From the NCBI RefSeq assembly GCF_001187435.1, contig NZ_LFXA01000009.1, positions 248,001 through 312,000 on the forward strand: a stretch of 64,000 bases of DNA, read 5' to 3'. A program made the position numbers and the translations under genes. The DNA comes from Streptomyces caatingaensis (GTDB taxonomy: Bacteria; Actinomycetota; Actinomycetes; Streptomycetales; Streptomycetaceae). The notes below the pieces were generated by a model that saw nothing but the letters and a program-made list of their open reading frames with translations, was not told the DNA's origin and searched no databases. The first letter of the stretch is position 1; every line of letters begins with the position of its first letter. Of the stretch, positions 37,741-46,125 are shown piece after piece.

Positions 37741-38326
37741 CCCGGAGCGTTCCGCCCGTCGAGGCCCTGATCGTCGTCGACGTGCAGTCGGCGTTCGTCA
37801 GCGGTGACGAGGCCGTGCCCGCCGCCGCCGGACTGCTGGCCCGGATACGTCCGTTGCTCGAACGGGCGCGGGCCGCCGGCGCGTTCGTCGTCCACCTCCA
37901 GAACGACGGCGAGCCGGGCGCGTCGGACGAGCCCGGCACGCCCGGCTGGCCGCTGCACCTGCCCGTCCTGCCCGGCCCCCGCGAGGTCGTGCGCCGCAAG
38001 ACGGTGGACGACGGCTTCGAGGAGACGGACCTGGAGGAGCTGCTGAGGGGCGCGGGGTGGGCTCCCCGGCCGTCTGCGGCGTGATGTCGGAGATGTGCGT
38101 CGGCGCGACGGCCCGCTCGGCGCTGGCGCTCGGCTTCCGCACCGTCCTGCCGCACGACGCCCACGCGACGTACGACATCCCGGCGGCGCCGGGGATCGCC
38201 GACGAGGTGCCCGCCGCGATGGCCTCGCGCGTGGCCGAGTGGGCGCTGGGTGACGAGGTGGAGATCGTGGCGCGGGCGGCGGACGTCCTCTTCACCGCGC
38301 CGGGGGCGGGCGGCGGGTGCGGGTGA
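37737..38326 (+). pseudogene. Isochorismatase-family hydrolase, split by a frameshift
   Basis: Frame 1 (37737-38084) encodes the N-terminal part with the catalytic Asp in LIVVDVQSAFVSGDEAVPAA and the Lys in VVRRKTVDDGFEETDLEELL. It then ends in an unrelated tail. The rest of the enzyme (PAVCGVMSEMCVGATARSAL with the nucleophile Cys, then LPHDAHATYDIP and AEWALGDEVEIV) continues in the -1 frame to 38326. The break is at a run of four G (38054-38057): one extra G would restore a normal protein of about 196 residues. It may be a real mutation, a homopolymer assembly error, or slippage-dependent expression. Confidence 0.85.
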
Positions 38327-38419
38327 CGCGGTCGGCCGTGGCTGGAAACCCGCCTTCCTTCCCGGGGCCAATGCACGGTTGAGTTCCGTGTGTTGACCAC
38401 TGATCCTCAGGAGGAAGCC

Positions 38420-39340
38420 ATGAGAGCCACGGTCGGCATATCCATGGCCACGGCCGTCGCCGCGTGCGGCGCGTTGCTCGGACCGGCCGCCCCGGCGGCC
38501 ACGGCCCACGCCCCCGCCGCCGCGCAGCCCACGGAGTGCCTCGACCCGTACCAGGGCGACTGGTCCCTCGGCCCGAAGGACGTTCCGGCCAAGGAGCCGG
38601 TGGCCGCCCTGGTGAAGGACTGGAAGCGGTTCGGGATCTATCCGACCGCCCGGTCCTTCCTCAACGACTGGAAGACCAACGACTGGCAGTGGGCCTACCC
38701 CGCGAACGACGGCTTCGCTGGGAAGCCGGTGGCCACGACGGTCGGCCCCGGCGCCGTGCTGGACCGCTTCGGCGGCACGGGCGGCTCGTTCGTCTCCCCG
38801 GCCGGCGCCGGGAAGCCCGTGACGTACGGCGAACGCTCCGTCCCGCCGTCCAACCTCCGGACGTACCGGCAGGGCGCGGCGTACGACGCCGAGTGCAACT
38901 ACCACCTCTACAAGGTGAAGAAGCCCGTCACCGGCCTGAAGGGCGCCATAGCGCCCGCCTTCGGCCAGCCCGGCGGCGGCACCCAGATCAAGCTCGACAA
39001 GGACGTCAAGTCGCTGCTGGGGAACGGGTCGCTGGAGGACGTCACGCCCGGCCGGTCCCGCACGCCCCGCCGCACGGTGTCCGCCGCCCCCTCGGTGACC
39101 CTCGCCGGCCTCCCCGCCCGGCTGCGCCGGGCCGGCGTCCCCGACGCCCTGTACCGGCTGCCCGGTCTCCGCGAACCCCGGCTGCCCGCCACGGAGTTCC
39201 ACGTCCTGCGCCGGGCCGCCGGCGGCCGCTGGGAGGTCGCGGTGAACGAGCGCGGCAAGGAGCGGGTGCTGGCGCGGTACGCGGACGGGTCGCGGGCGGC
39301 GTCCCGGCTGTACGACGAGGTCGTCGGGCACCTCGGGTAG
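38420..39340 (+). CDS. Secreted TNT-domain (NAD glycohydrolase-type) protein
   Basis: 306 residues with CAGGAGGAAG before the ATG. The signal peptide ends near AATAHA. Residues about 90-208 match the TNT fold of tuberculosis necrotizing toxin: WAYPANDGFAG, PGAVLDRFGGTGGSFVSPAG, SVPPSNLRTY, YHLYKVKKPV, and IAPAFGQPGGGTQI. TNT enzymes cleave NAD+. A further about 95 residues (TLAGLPARLRRAGVPDALY; EFHVLRRAAGGRWEVAVNER) of unknown type follow. No obvious immunity gene is adjacent, though a secreted enzyme may need none. Catalytic activity is inferred from the fold. Confidence 0.83.
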   Translation: MRATVGISMATAVAACGALLGPAAPAATAHAPAAAQPTECLDPYQGDWSLGPKDVPAKEPVAALVKDWKRFGIYPTARSFLNDWKTNDWQWAYPANDGFAGKPVATTVGPGAVLDRFGGTGGSFVSPAGAGKPVTYGERSVPPSNLRTYRQGAAYDAECNYHLYKVKKPVTGLKGAIAPAFGQPGGGTQIKLDKDVKSLLGNGSLEDVTPGRSRTPRRTVSAAPSVTLAGLPARLRRAGVPDALYRLPGLREPRLPATEFHVLRRAAGGRWEVAVNERGKERVLARYADGSRAASRLYDEVVGHLG

Positions 39341-39382
39341 GCGCGCGGGCCGCCGCTCACCGGGCGGCCGGCGGGGAGGGGC

Positions 39383-39413
39383 TTGCGTTGGAGTGCGCTC
39401 CAACGCCTAGCGT
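39383..39413 (+). promoter_or_regulatory. MerR-type promoter of the aldo/keto reductase
   Basis: TTGCGT (39383-39388) and TAGCGT (39408-39413) are separated by 19 bases, the stretched spacing of MerR-controlled promoters. The spacer carries an inverted repeat GTTGGAG-TGCG-CTCCAAC (39387-39404), where a MerR dimer would bind. Confidence 0.7.
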
Positions 39414-39454
39414 CGTGGACGTCCCCGGATCACAGCACTCCCAGGAGGCCCACC

Positions 39455-40447
39455 ATGCCCACCCTTCCCGTCCGCCGACTCGGTGAACTCTCCGTCGGAG
39501 CCCAGGGGCTCGGCTGCATGGGCATGAGCCACGGCTACGGCGCGGCGGACGACGCGCAGTCGGTCGAGACCATCCACCACGCCCTCGACCTGGGCGTCAC
39601 CCTCCTGGACGGCTCCGACTTCTACGGCCACGGCCACAACGAGCGGCTCCTCGGCCGGGCCCTCGCGGACCCCCGCCGCCGCGAACAGGCCGTCGTCGCC
39701 ACCAAGTTCGGCTTCGCCAACAAGCTGGGCGAGCCGACGCTGATACGCGGCGACGCCGCGTACGTCCGCCAGGCGGCCGAGGCGTCCCTGCGCCGCCTCG
39801 GCGTCGACCACATCGACCTCTACTACGTGCACCGGATCGACCGGAACGTCCCCATCGAGGAGACGGTCGGCGCGATGGCCGAGCTGGTGGAGGAGGGCAA
39901 GGTGCGCCACCTCGGCCTCTCCGAGGCGGGCGCGGAGACGATCCGGCGGGCGCACGCGGTGCACCCGATCGCCGCGCTGCAGAGCGAGTGGTCGCTGTGG
40001 ACGCGGGACATCGAGGCCGAGGTCCTGCCGGTCTGCCGCGAACTGGGCATCGGGATCGTCCCGTTCTCCCCCCTCGGCCGCGGCTTCCTCACCGGCCGCT
40101 ACACCTCCCTCGACGGCCTGCCCGAGACGGACCTCCGCCGTACCCAGCCCCGCTTCACCGACGGCAACCTGGAGCAGAACCTGGCGATCGTCGCGCGCCT
40201 GGAGGCGCTGGCCGCCGAACGCGGCGTCACCGCCGGACAGCTGGCCCTGGCCTGGATCCAGCACCGGGGCGAGGACGTCGTCCCGATCCCGGGCACGCGC
40301 CGCGAGAAGTACCTGACGGAGAACGTCGCCGCCGCGACCCTGACCCTGTCCGCCGAGGAACTGGCGGCCATCGACGAGGCGGCCCCGGCCGACGCCGTCG
40401 CCGGCACCCGCTACGACGCGAACAGCCTCCGGTTCGTCAACGGCTGA
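39455..40447 (+). CDS. Aldo/keto reductase
   Basis: 330 residues; the ATG at 39455 follows CCAGGAGG. An NADPH-dependent (beta/alpha)8 oxidoreductase of the YakC/AKR13-like group: [11 protein letters not shown], catalytic Asp and Tyr in [21 protein letters not shown], catalytic Lys in VVATKFGF, catalytic His in [10 protein letters not shown], and the cofactor loop [15 protein letters not shown] MerR-type promoter suggests induction by an electrophile or redox signal. The regulator gene is not next to it. Confidence 0.92.
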   Translation: MPTLPVRRLGELSVGAQGLGCMGMSHGYGAADDAQSVETIHHALDLGVTLLDGSDFYGHGHNERLLGRALADPRRREQAVVATKFGFANKLGEPTLIRGDAAYVRQAAEASLRRLGVDHIDLYYVHRIDRNVPIEETVGAMAELVEEGKVRHLGLSEAGAETIRRAHAVHPIAALQSEWSLWTRDIEAEVLPVCRELGIGIVPFSPLGRGFLTGRYTSLDGLPETDLRRTQPRFTDGNLEQNLAIVARLEALAAERGVTAGQLALAWIQHRGEDVVPIPGTRREKYLTENVAAATLTLSAEELAAIDEAAPADAVAGTRYDANSLRFVNG

Positions 40448-40494
40448 GCCGTGGGAAGAGGGGTGGCGCCGCCCCGCCGCACCACCACTCCACC

Positions 40495-41727
40495 TCATCG
40501 CGGAACCTCCGCCTCCACCCTCCCGCCGGCCGCCCCCGCGCGCCTCCGCAGCGCGACCGCCGTCACGACGGCCGCCCCGGCCACCACGGCCGCCCCGGCC
40601 CAGCCCAGGGCGCCGATGTCCACCCCCGCGTCCAGCAGCCGCGAACCGCCCCAGGAACCGGCGGCGTTGCCGAGGTTGAAGGCCGAGGTGTTGGCGGCGA
40701 CGGCCAGGGCCGAACCGCCGCCCGCCGCACCGAGCACCCACGCCTGGAGCGGCGGCACCAGCGCGCCGGAGGCGAAGCCGATCAGCACGAGCGCGACGGG
40801 CACGGCGGGGCGGACGTGGGCGACGGCGCCGGTCAGCGCCAGGGCGGCGGCGAGCAGGGTCAGCATCGCGATCAGGGTGCCGCGCAGGCCGCGGTCGGCG
40901 AGCCGGCCGCCGGCGGCGTTCCCGGCGAAGCCGCCGAGGCCGAAGAGGAACAGGAGCACGGTCGTCGCGGCCGGGCCGAAGCCGGACGCCTCCCGCAGCA
41001 GCGGTGCGACGAAGGCGTAGAGCAGGAACCAGCCGGCCTGCGAGACGGCCGTCACCGTCAGGGCGCAGAGCACCCCCGGGCGCTTGAGCGCACCGGCCTC
41101 GCCACGCGCCGAGACGCCCGTCTCCCGCGTGACCGACCCGGGCACCAGCGCGAGGACGGCGAGGAAGCCCACCACGGCTGCGCCCGTCACGCACCAGAAC
41201 GTCGCCCGCCAGCCCCACTGCTGGCCGTTCGCGGTCCCGATCGGCCCACCCAGCACGGTGGCCAGTCCGAGTCCGCCCGACACCCAGGCGATCGCCGAGG
41301 CCCGGCGTCCGGGCGGCGAGAGGCGGACGGCCATCACGACGCAGATCGCGGCGAACGTGCTGTGCGTCAGGGCCCCCAGCGTCCGCGCGGCCAGCAGCAG
41401 GGGGAACGACGGGGCGAGCGCGCCCAGTACGTTGGCGGCGGCGAAGACCGCGAGCAGGCCCAGGGCCAGCCGTTTCGGGCCCACCCGCGTGGTGAGGGCG
41501 GTGACGGCCGGCCCGCCGACGGCCACCGTCACCGCGTACGCGCTCAGCAACTGCCCGGCGTCCGCCACGGACACCCGGAGGTCCCGCGAGACGTCGAGCA
41601 GCAGCCCGACAAGGGCGAACTCGGCGGAGCAGAGCGCGAACACGGACAGGGCCAGCGCGGCGAGCGCCGCGACCGGGGCCCTCCCCGGCGCGACGACGGA
41701 CGGATTCTGCACGGTCGTGGACGACAA
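40495..41727 (-). CDS. MFS drug-efflux-type transporter
   Basis: 410 residues with twelve transmembrane segments (AALALSVFALCSAEFALVGL at the first). The start chosen is the TTG at 41725-41727, seven bases after AGGAGT; an ATG further upstream would run through the operator. The loop 2-3 motif is AVTALTTRVGPKRLALG. It is of the 12-TM arabinose-efflux/drug antiporter type. It is divergent from a PadR regulator with a shared operator, so efflux of a toxic ligand sensed by PadR is likely. Confidence 0.88.
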   Translation of the reverse strand: MSSTTVQNPSVVAPGRAPVAALAALALSVFALCSAEFALVGLLLDVSRDLRVSVADAGQLLSAYAVTVAVGGPAVTALTTRVGPKRLALGLLAVFAAANVLGALAPSFPLLLAARTLGALTHSTFAAICVVMAVRLSPPGRRASAIAWVSGGLGLATVLGGPIGTANGQQWGWRATFWCVTGAAVVGFLAVLALVPGSVTRETGVSARGEAGALKRPGVLCALTVTAVSQAGWFLLYAFVAPLLREASGFGPAATTVLLFLFGLGGFAGNAAGGRLADRGLRGTLIAMLTLLAAALALTGAVAHVRPAVPVALVLIGFASGALVPPLQAWVLGAAGGGSALAVAANTSAFNLGNAAGSWGGSRLLDAGVDIGALGWAGAAVVAGAAVVTAVALRRRAGAAGGRVEAEVPR

Positions 41728-41747
41728 CGGTCGTACTCCTCCCCTGA

Positions 41748-41779
41748 TATGTCGAAACGCTGTATGTCGGTTCGACATA
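41748..41779. promoter_or_regulatory. Operator between the MFS and PadR genes
   Basis: A 9-bp inverted repeat TATGTCGAA (41748-41756) with TTCGACATA (41771-41779) and a third half-site TATGTCGG (41763-41770) between them. It covers the divergent promoters and is the probable PadR binding site. Confidence 0.65.
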
Positions 41780-41795
41780 GCGAGGAGCATAGGCT

Positions 41796-41812
41796 TAGGC
41801 TGTCTGTCCATG
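41796..41812 (+). promoter_or_regulatory. Leaderless promoter of padR
   Basis: TAGGCT (41796-41801) ends 8 bases before the ATG at 41810 with no Shine-Dalgarno sequence, consistent with a leaderless message. Confidence 0.45.
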
Positions 41813-42349
41813 TCAAGCCTGTTGGATCTCGCCGTACTCGGCTTCCTCCACGAAGCGCCCCTGCACGGCTACGAGTTGCGCACCCGCATCGCCCGGCTGA
41901 CGGGCCACGTCAAGGCGATCAGCCACGGCACCCTGTACCCGGCGATCAAGCGGATGGAGAGTGCCGGGCTGCTCGTCCGGGAGGCGCAGCGGGGTGCGGC
42001 GGCCGCGCCGCGGCACGTGCTCAGCCTGACCGAGGAGGGACGGCGGGAGCTCATGGAGCGGCTGCGCCGGCCCGCCGAGCCGTTCGTCACGGACGAGAAC
42101 CGCTGGTTCGTCCTGCTCGCCTTCCTCCGCCACCTGCCCGACCGGCACGCGCAGGCCGAAGTGCTGCGCAGGCGACGGGCGTTCCTGGAGGAACCGAGCA
42201 GCTTCTTCTACGACGGCGACCGCCCGCTGTCCGCCGACGACATGGACGACCCGTTCCGCCGCGGCGTGCTCACCATCGCCCGGGCCACCTCGAAGGCCGA
42301 ACTGGCCTGGCTGGAGGCCACGATCGCCGAGCTGGAGGACGGGGCCTGA
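41810..42349 (+). CDS. PadR family transcriptional regulator
   Basis: 179 residues. The N-terminal winged helix is diagnostic: LDLAVLGFLHEAPLHGYELR, SHGTLYPAIKRMESAGLLV, LTEEGRRELMERL. The C-terminal half (ENRWFVLLAFLRHLPDRHAQ, AELAWLEATIAELE) is the dimerising and ligand-sensing helical region. It probably represses the divergent MFS pump and itself through the shared operator. Confidence 0.93.
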   Translation: MSSLLDLAVLGFLHEAPLHGYELRTRIARLTGHVKAISHGTLYPAIKRMESAGLLVREAQRGAAAAPRHVLSLTEEGRRELMERLRRPAEPFVTDENRWFVLLAFLRHLPDRHAQAEVLRRRRAFLEEPSSFFYDGDRPLSADDMDDPFRRGVLTIARATSKAELAWLEATIAELEDGA

Positions 42350-42355
42350 GAACGC

Positions 42356-42397
42356 GCGAGGGCCCCGCTCCGTGAACTCACGGAGCGGGGCCCTCGC
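42356..42397. terminator. Bidirectional terminator between padR and sdhB
   Basis: A 20-bp perfect inverted repeat (42356-42375 with 42378-42397) with a 2-base centre lies 7 bases after the padR stop and 18 bases before the sdhB stop on the other strand. Confidence 0.85.
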
Positions 42398-42414
42398 CGG
42401 GTCCTGCCGGGCGG

Positions 42415-43173
42415 TCAGAAGCGGCGCGTGATCAGGGCGCGCTTGACCTCCTGGATGGCCTTCGTGACCTCGATGCCGCGGGGGCAGGCGTCGGTGCAGT
42501 TGAAGGTGGTGCGGCAGCGCCAGACGCCGTCCTTGTCGTTGAGGATCTCCAGGCGCTGCTCACCCGCCTCGTCGCGGGAGTCGAAGATGAAGCGGTGCGC
42601 GTTGACGATCGCCGCCGGGCCGAAGTACTGGCCGTCGTTCCAGAAGACGGGGCAGGACGAGGTGCAGGCGGCGCACAGGATGCACTTGGTGGTGTCGTCG
42701 AAGCGCTCGCGGTCCTCGGCGGACTGGAGGCGCTCGCGCGTCGGCTCGTTGCCCTTGGTGATCAGGAAGGGCATGACGTCCCGGTACGCCTGGAAGAACG
42801 GCTCCATGTCGACCACCAGGTCCTTGAGGACCGTGAGGCCCTTGATGGGCTCGATGGTGATCGGCTTGGCCGGGTTGATGTCCTTGATCAGGGTCTTGCA
42901 GGCGAGCCGGTTGCGGCCGTTGATGCGCATGGCGTCCGAGCCGCAGATGCCGTGGGCGCAGGAGCGGCGGAACGTCAGGGTGCCGTCCATGTCCCACTTG
43001 ATCTTGTGGAGGCCGTCGAGCACGCGCTCCTTCGGGTCGATGTCGACCTCGAAGTCCTGCCAGGTCGCCTCCGCCGACACCTCGGGGTTGAAGCGGCGGA
43101 TGCGGAAGGTGACCTTGATGTACGGCGAGGCCTTGGACTCCGCCTCCACCTTGTCGAGAGTCGCGGTGCTCAT
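42415..43173 (-). CDS. sdhB: Succinate dehydrogenase iron-sulfur subunit
   Basis: 252 residues. The 2Fe-2S cluster ligands are in RRSCAHGICGSDAM. The 4Fe-4S and 3Fe-4S ligands are in CILCAACTSSCPVF and CTDACPRGIEVTKA. It passes electrons from the SdhA flavin to quinone. Its start overlaps the sdhA stop by one base (TGATG), so it is translated by coupling. Last gene of sdhCDAB. Confidence 0.97.
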   Translation of the reverse strand: MSTATLDKVEAESKASPYIKVTFRIRRFNPEVSAEATWQDFEVDIDPKERVLDGLHKIKWDMDGTLTFRRSCAHGICGSDAMRINGRNRLACKTLIKDINPAKPITIEPIKGLTVLKDLVVDMEPFFQAYRDVMPFLITKGNEPTRERLQSAEDRERFDDTTKCILCAACTSSCPVFWNDGQYFGPAAIVNAHRFIFDSRDEAGEQRLEILNDKDGVWRCRTTFNCTDACPRGIEVTKAIQEVKRALITRRF

Positions 43174-44927
43174 CAGTACTTACGCTCCATGGGCTGGTAG
43201 CGGGTCTGCACGACCGGCTTGTAGTCGAGGCGGACGGACTCCTTGCCGTCGGCGTCGACCTCGCGGTACGCCATGGTGTGGCGCATGAAGTTGACGTCGT
43301 CGCGGTTGGGGTAGTCCTCGCGGTAGTGACCGCCGCGGGACTCCTTGCGGGCCAGCGCGGACACGGCCATGACCTCGGCCAGTTCGAGCAGGTTGCCCAG
43401 CTCGATGGCCTCCAGCATGTCGGTGTTGAAGCGCTTGCCCTTGTCCTGGACGGAGACGTTCTTGTACCGCTCGCGCAGCTCGGCGATCTTCTCGACGGCC
43501 GTCTTGATGGTCTGCTCGGTGCGGAAGACCATGACGTTGGCGTCCATGGTCTCCTGGAGCTCGCGGCGCAGCTCGGCCACCCGCTCCTTGCCGGTGGACT
43601 TGCGCAGCCGCTCGACCTGGTCGATGACGAACTGCGCCGGGTTCTCCGGCAGGTCGACGAAGTCGGCCTTGTGCGCGTACTCCGCGGCGGCGATGCCCGC
43701 GCGGCGGCCGAAGACGTTGATGTCCAGCAGCGAGTTGGTGCCCAGGCGGTTGGCGCCGTGGACGGAGACGCAGGCGACCTCGCCGGCGGCGTACAGGCCC
43801 GGGACGACGGTGTCGTTGTCGGCCAGCACCTCGCCCTCGACGTTGGTCGGGATGCCGCCCATGGCGTAGTGCGCGGTCGGCTGGATCGGGATCGGGTCCG
43901 TGTAGGGCTCGATGCCGAGGTAGGTGCGCGCGAACTCGGTGATGTCGGGCAGCTTGGCGTCGAGCTGCTCCGGCGGCAGGTGGGTGAGGTCGAGGTAGAC
44001 GTGGTCGCCCTCGGGACCGCAGCCGCGGCCCTCGCGGATCTCCGTGTAGATGGAGCGGGACACGACGTCGCGGGACGCCAGGTCCTTCATGACGGGAGCG
44101 TACTTCTCCATGAAGCGCTCGCCGTCCTTGTTGCGGAGGATGCCGCCCTCGCCGCGGGCGCCCTCGGTGAGGAGGATGCCCATGCGCCAGATGCCGGTCG
44201 GGTGGAACTGGAAGAACTCCATGTCCTCCAGCGGCAGTCCGCGCCGGTAGCAGGCCGCCTGGCCGTCGCCGGTGAGGGTGTGCGCGTTGGAGGTCACCTT
44301 GAAGAACTTGCCGGTGCCGCCGGAGGCGTAGATGACCGACTTGGCCTGGAAGACGTGGATCTCGCCGGTGGCCAGCTCGTAGGCGACCACACCGGCGGAC
44401 TTCTTGACGCCGTCCACCTCGGTGATGAGCTGGTCGAGGACGTAGAACTCGTTGAAGAACTCCACGCCCTCCTTGACGCAGTTCTGGTACAGCGTCTGGA
44501 GGATCATGTGGCCGGTGCGGTCCGCGGCGTAGCAGGACCGGCGGACCGGGGCCTCGCCGTGGTTGCGCGAGTGGCCGCCGAAGCGGCGCTGGTCGATGGT
44601 GCCGTCCGGGGTGCGGTTGAACGGCAGGCCCATCTTCTCCAGGTCGAGGACCGCGTCGATGGCCTCCTTCGCCAGGATCTCGGCGGCGTCCTGGTCGACC
44701 AGGTAGTCACCGCCCTTGACCGTGTCGAAGGTGTGCCACTCCCAGTTGTCCTCCTCGACGTTGGCGAGGGCGGCGGCCATGCCGCCCTGCGCGGCGCCGG
44801 TGTGGGAGCGCGTGGGGTAGAGCTTCGTCAGGACCGCGGTGCGGCTGCGCTTCGTCGCCTCGATGGCGGCGCGCATGCCCGCGCCGCCGGCGCCGACGAT
44901 GACGGTGTCGTACTTGTGGATCTTCAT
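43173..44927 (-). CDS. sdhA: Succinate dehydrogenase flavoprotein subunit
   Basis: 584 residues. The FAD Rossmann motif is DTVIVGAGGAGMRAAIEA, the covalent-FAD His region is TRSHTGAAQGGM, and the active site is in EFFQFHPTGIW, TEGARGEGGIL and TAHYAMGGIPTN. GAGG lies before the ATG. It oxidises succinate to fumarate on the cytoplasmic side. It sits 22 bases after sdhD in the operon. Confidence 0.97.
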   Translation of the reverse strand: MKIHKYDTVIVGAGGAGMRAAIEATKRSRTAVLTKLYPTRSHTGAAQGGMAAALANVEEDNWEWHTFDTVKGGDYLVDQDAAEILAKEAIDAVLDLEKMGLPFNRTPDGTIDQRRFGGHSRNHGEAPVRRSCYAADRTGHMILQTLYQNCVKEGVEFFNEFYVLDQLITEVDGVKKSAGVVAYELATGEIHVFQAKSVIYASGGTGKFFKVTSNAHTLTGDGQAACYRRGLPLEDMEFFQFHPTGIWRMGILLTEGARGEGGILRNKDGERFMEKYAPVMKDLASRDVVSRSIYTEIREGRGCGPEGDHVYLDLTHLPPEQLDAKLPDITEFARTYLGIEPYTDPIPIQPTAHYAMGGIPTNVEGEVLADNDTVVPGLYAAGEVACVSVHGANRLGTNSLLDINVFGRRAGIAAAEYAHKADFVDLPENPAQFVIDQVERLRKSTGKERVAELRRELQETMDANVMVFRTEQTIKTAVEKIAELRERYKNVSVQDKGKRFNTDMLEAIELGNLLELAEVMAVSALARKESRGGHYREDYPNRDDVNFMRHTMAYREVDADGKESVRLDYKPVVQTRYQPMERKY

Positions 44928-44949
44928 GGAAAGCGCCTCAGCCCCGGCT

Positions 44950-45423
44950 CTAGCGGATGTTCGGGTCGAAGGTGAAGATCACCAGGGAACCCAGCAGGAC
45001 GGTGAACACCGTGGCGGTGTACAGCAGCATCTTCAGCCAGAAGCGGGTGGTGTCCCGCTCCGCGTAGTCGTTGATGACCGTGCGCAGGCCGTTGGCGCCG
45101 TGCAGCATGGCGAGCCACAGCATGATCAGGTCCCAGGCCTGCCAGAACGGCGAGGCCCAGCGGCCGGCGACGAAGGCGAAGCCGACCTTGCTGACACCGC
45201 CGTCCAGCACGAGCTGGATCAGCAGGTGGCCGAGGACCAGGACCACCAGGACGATGCCGGACAGCCGCATGAAGAGCCAGCCGTACAGCTCGAAGTTGGT
45301 GCGGGTCGACTTCGGCGTCTTCTTGGTGCGCTTGCGGGGCGCCTCGATGACGGGGGCCGGGTTGTCGACGCCGTAGGGGGCGTCGACCGTGCCGGCGGCG
45401 GCGGGGGTGGTTTCAGCGGACAT
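44950..45423 (-). CDS. sdhD: Succinate dehydrogenase membrane anchor subunit
   Basis: 157 residues. A hydrophilic N-terminal extension (1-45, with APRKRTKKTPKSTRTNFELY) precedes three transmembrane helices (LSGIVLVVLVLGHLLIQLVL; FWQAWDLIMLWLAMLHGANG; FWLKMLLYTATVFTVLLGSL). The heme-ligand His candidates are in LGHLLIQ and MLHGANGL. It starts 8 bases after sdhC. Confidence 0.94.
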   Translation of the reverse strand: MSAETTPAAAGTVDAPYGVDNPAPVIEAPRKRTKKTPKSTRTNFELYGWLFMRLSGIVLVVLVLGHLLIQLVLDGGVSKVGFAFVAGRWASPFWQAWDLIMLWLAMLHGANGLRTVINDYAERDTTRFWLKMLLYTATVFTVLLGSLVIFTFDPNIR

Positions 45424-45431
45424 GTCTTGCG

Positions 45432-45812
45432 TCAGCTCCCGAACAGGGTGTGCAGCGTGTGCTGGAGCACGGGGTAGAAGGCACCGGCCATCAGCACGAC
45501 CCAGACGCCGACCACGGTCCACAGCATCTGCTTCTGGTACCGCGGGCCCTTGGACCAGAAGTCCACCGCGATGACGCGGAGACCGTTGAGCGCGTGGAAG
45601 AGGATGGCGGCGACGAGGCCGTACTCCATCACGTTGACGACGGGTGTCTTGTACGTCGCGACGACGTCGTCGTACGCCTCCGGGGAGACGCGGACGAGAG
45701 CGGTGTCGAGTACGTGCACGAACAGGAAGAAGAAAATGAGGACGCCGGTGACTCGGTGAGCCACCCAGGACCACATGCCTTCCCGGCCGCGGTACAGCGT
45801 TCCAGCCGGCAC
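45432..45812 (-). CDS. sdhC: Succinate dehydrogenase cytochrome b556 subunit
   Basis: 126 residues from the GTG at 45810-45812, with GGAGGG six bases upstream; the open frame continues to 45950 without similarity. It has three transmembrane helices, and conserved motifs are MWSWVAHRVTGVLIFFFLFV, LFHALNGLRVIAVDFW and HTLHTLF. First gene of sdhCDAB. Confidence 0.95.
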   Translation of the reverse strand: MPAGTLYRGREGMWSWVAHRVTGVLIFFFLFVHVLDTALVRVSPEAYDDVVATYKTPVVNVMEYGLVAAILFHALNGLRVIAVDFWSKGPRYQKQMLWTVVGVWVVLMAGAFYPVLQHTLHTLFGS

Positions 45813-46125
45813 GGAAAACCCTCCGGGAGCGGGATCAGGGCCTGCCGGCTTCACTGTCGGTCGGGCCCGGCCGGGTACGGTCCACCGGCCCTGGCCATCG
45901 TAGCGACGCCTTGTCGGTTCGGTCGCGCGGGGTGTGGCAGGTGTGATCAAACTGGCATGTACGGGTCCGCGGCGGGGGACAGGTGCCGTCCGGCCCCCCG
46001 GGGACGGCCGAACGGACCCGAGAAGAGCACCGGAAATTCACCCATAAGGGGAATGTATCGGGCGTGCATTCGATGGACGGGGCGATAAAAAGGACTAGCT
46101 TCCTCCCTATTGGGAGGTTTTCTCC
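45813..46125. other. Divergent promoter region between sdhCDAB and the GH20 gene
   Basis: A 313-base region without a gene. On the minus strand TACGAT (plus coordinates 45897-45902) is a possible -10 for sdhC, but no good -35 accompanies it. On the plus strand GATAAA or TAGCTT near 46084-46101 may serve the GH20 gene. The centre (45960-46030) is C/G-rich. No DasR-type palindrome was seen. Confidence 0.4.
46102..46117 (+). promoter_or_regulatory. Hairpin covering the GH20 Shine-Dalgarno sequence
   Basis: CCTCCC (46102-46107) pairs with GGGAGG (46112-46117) across the loop TATT. GGGAGG is the only good ribosome-binding site, eight bases before the ATG at 46126, so the hairpin would hide it. 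Confidence 0.6.

Noticed and set aside
43278..44975. A 565-codon plus-strand frame opposite sdhA
   Set aside because: Mirror of sdhA with Val/Asp/Gly-rich low-complexity translation.
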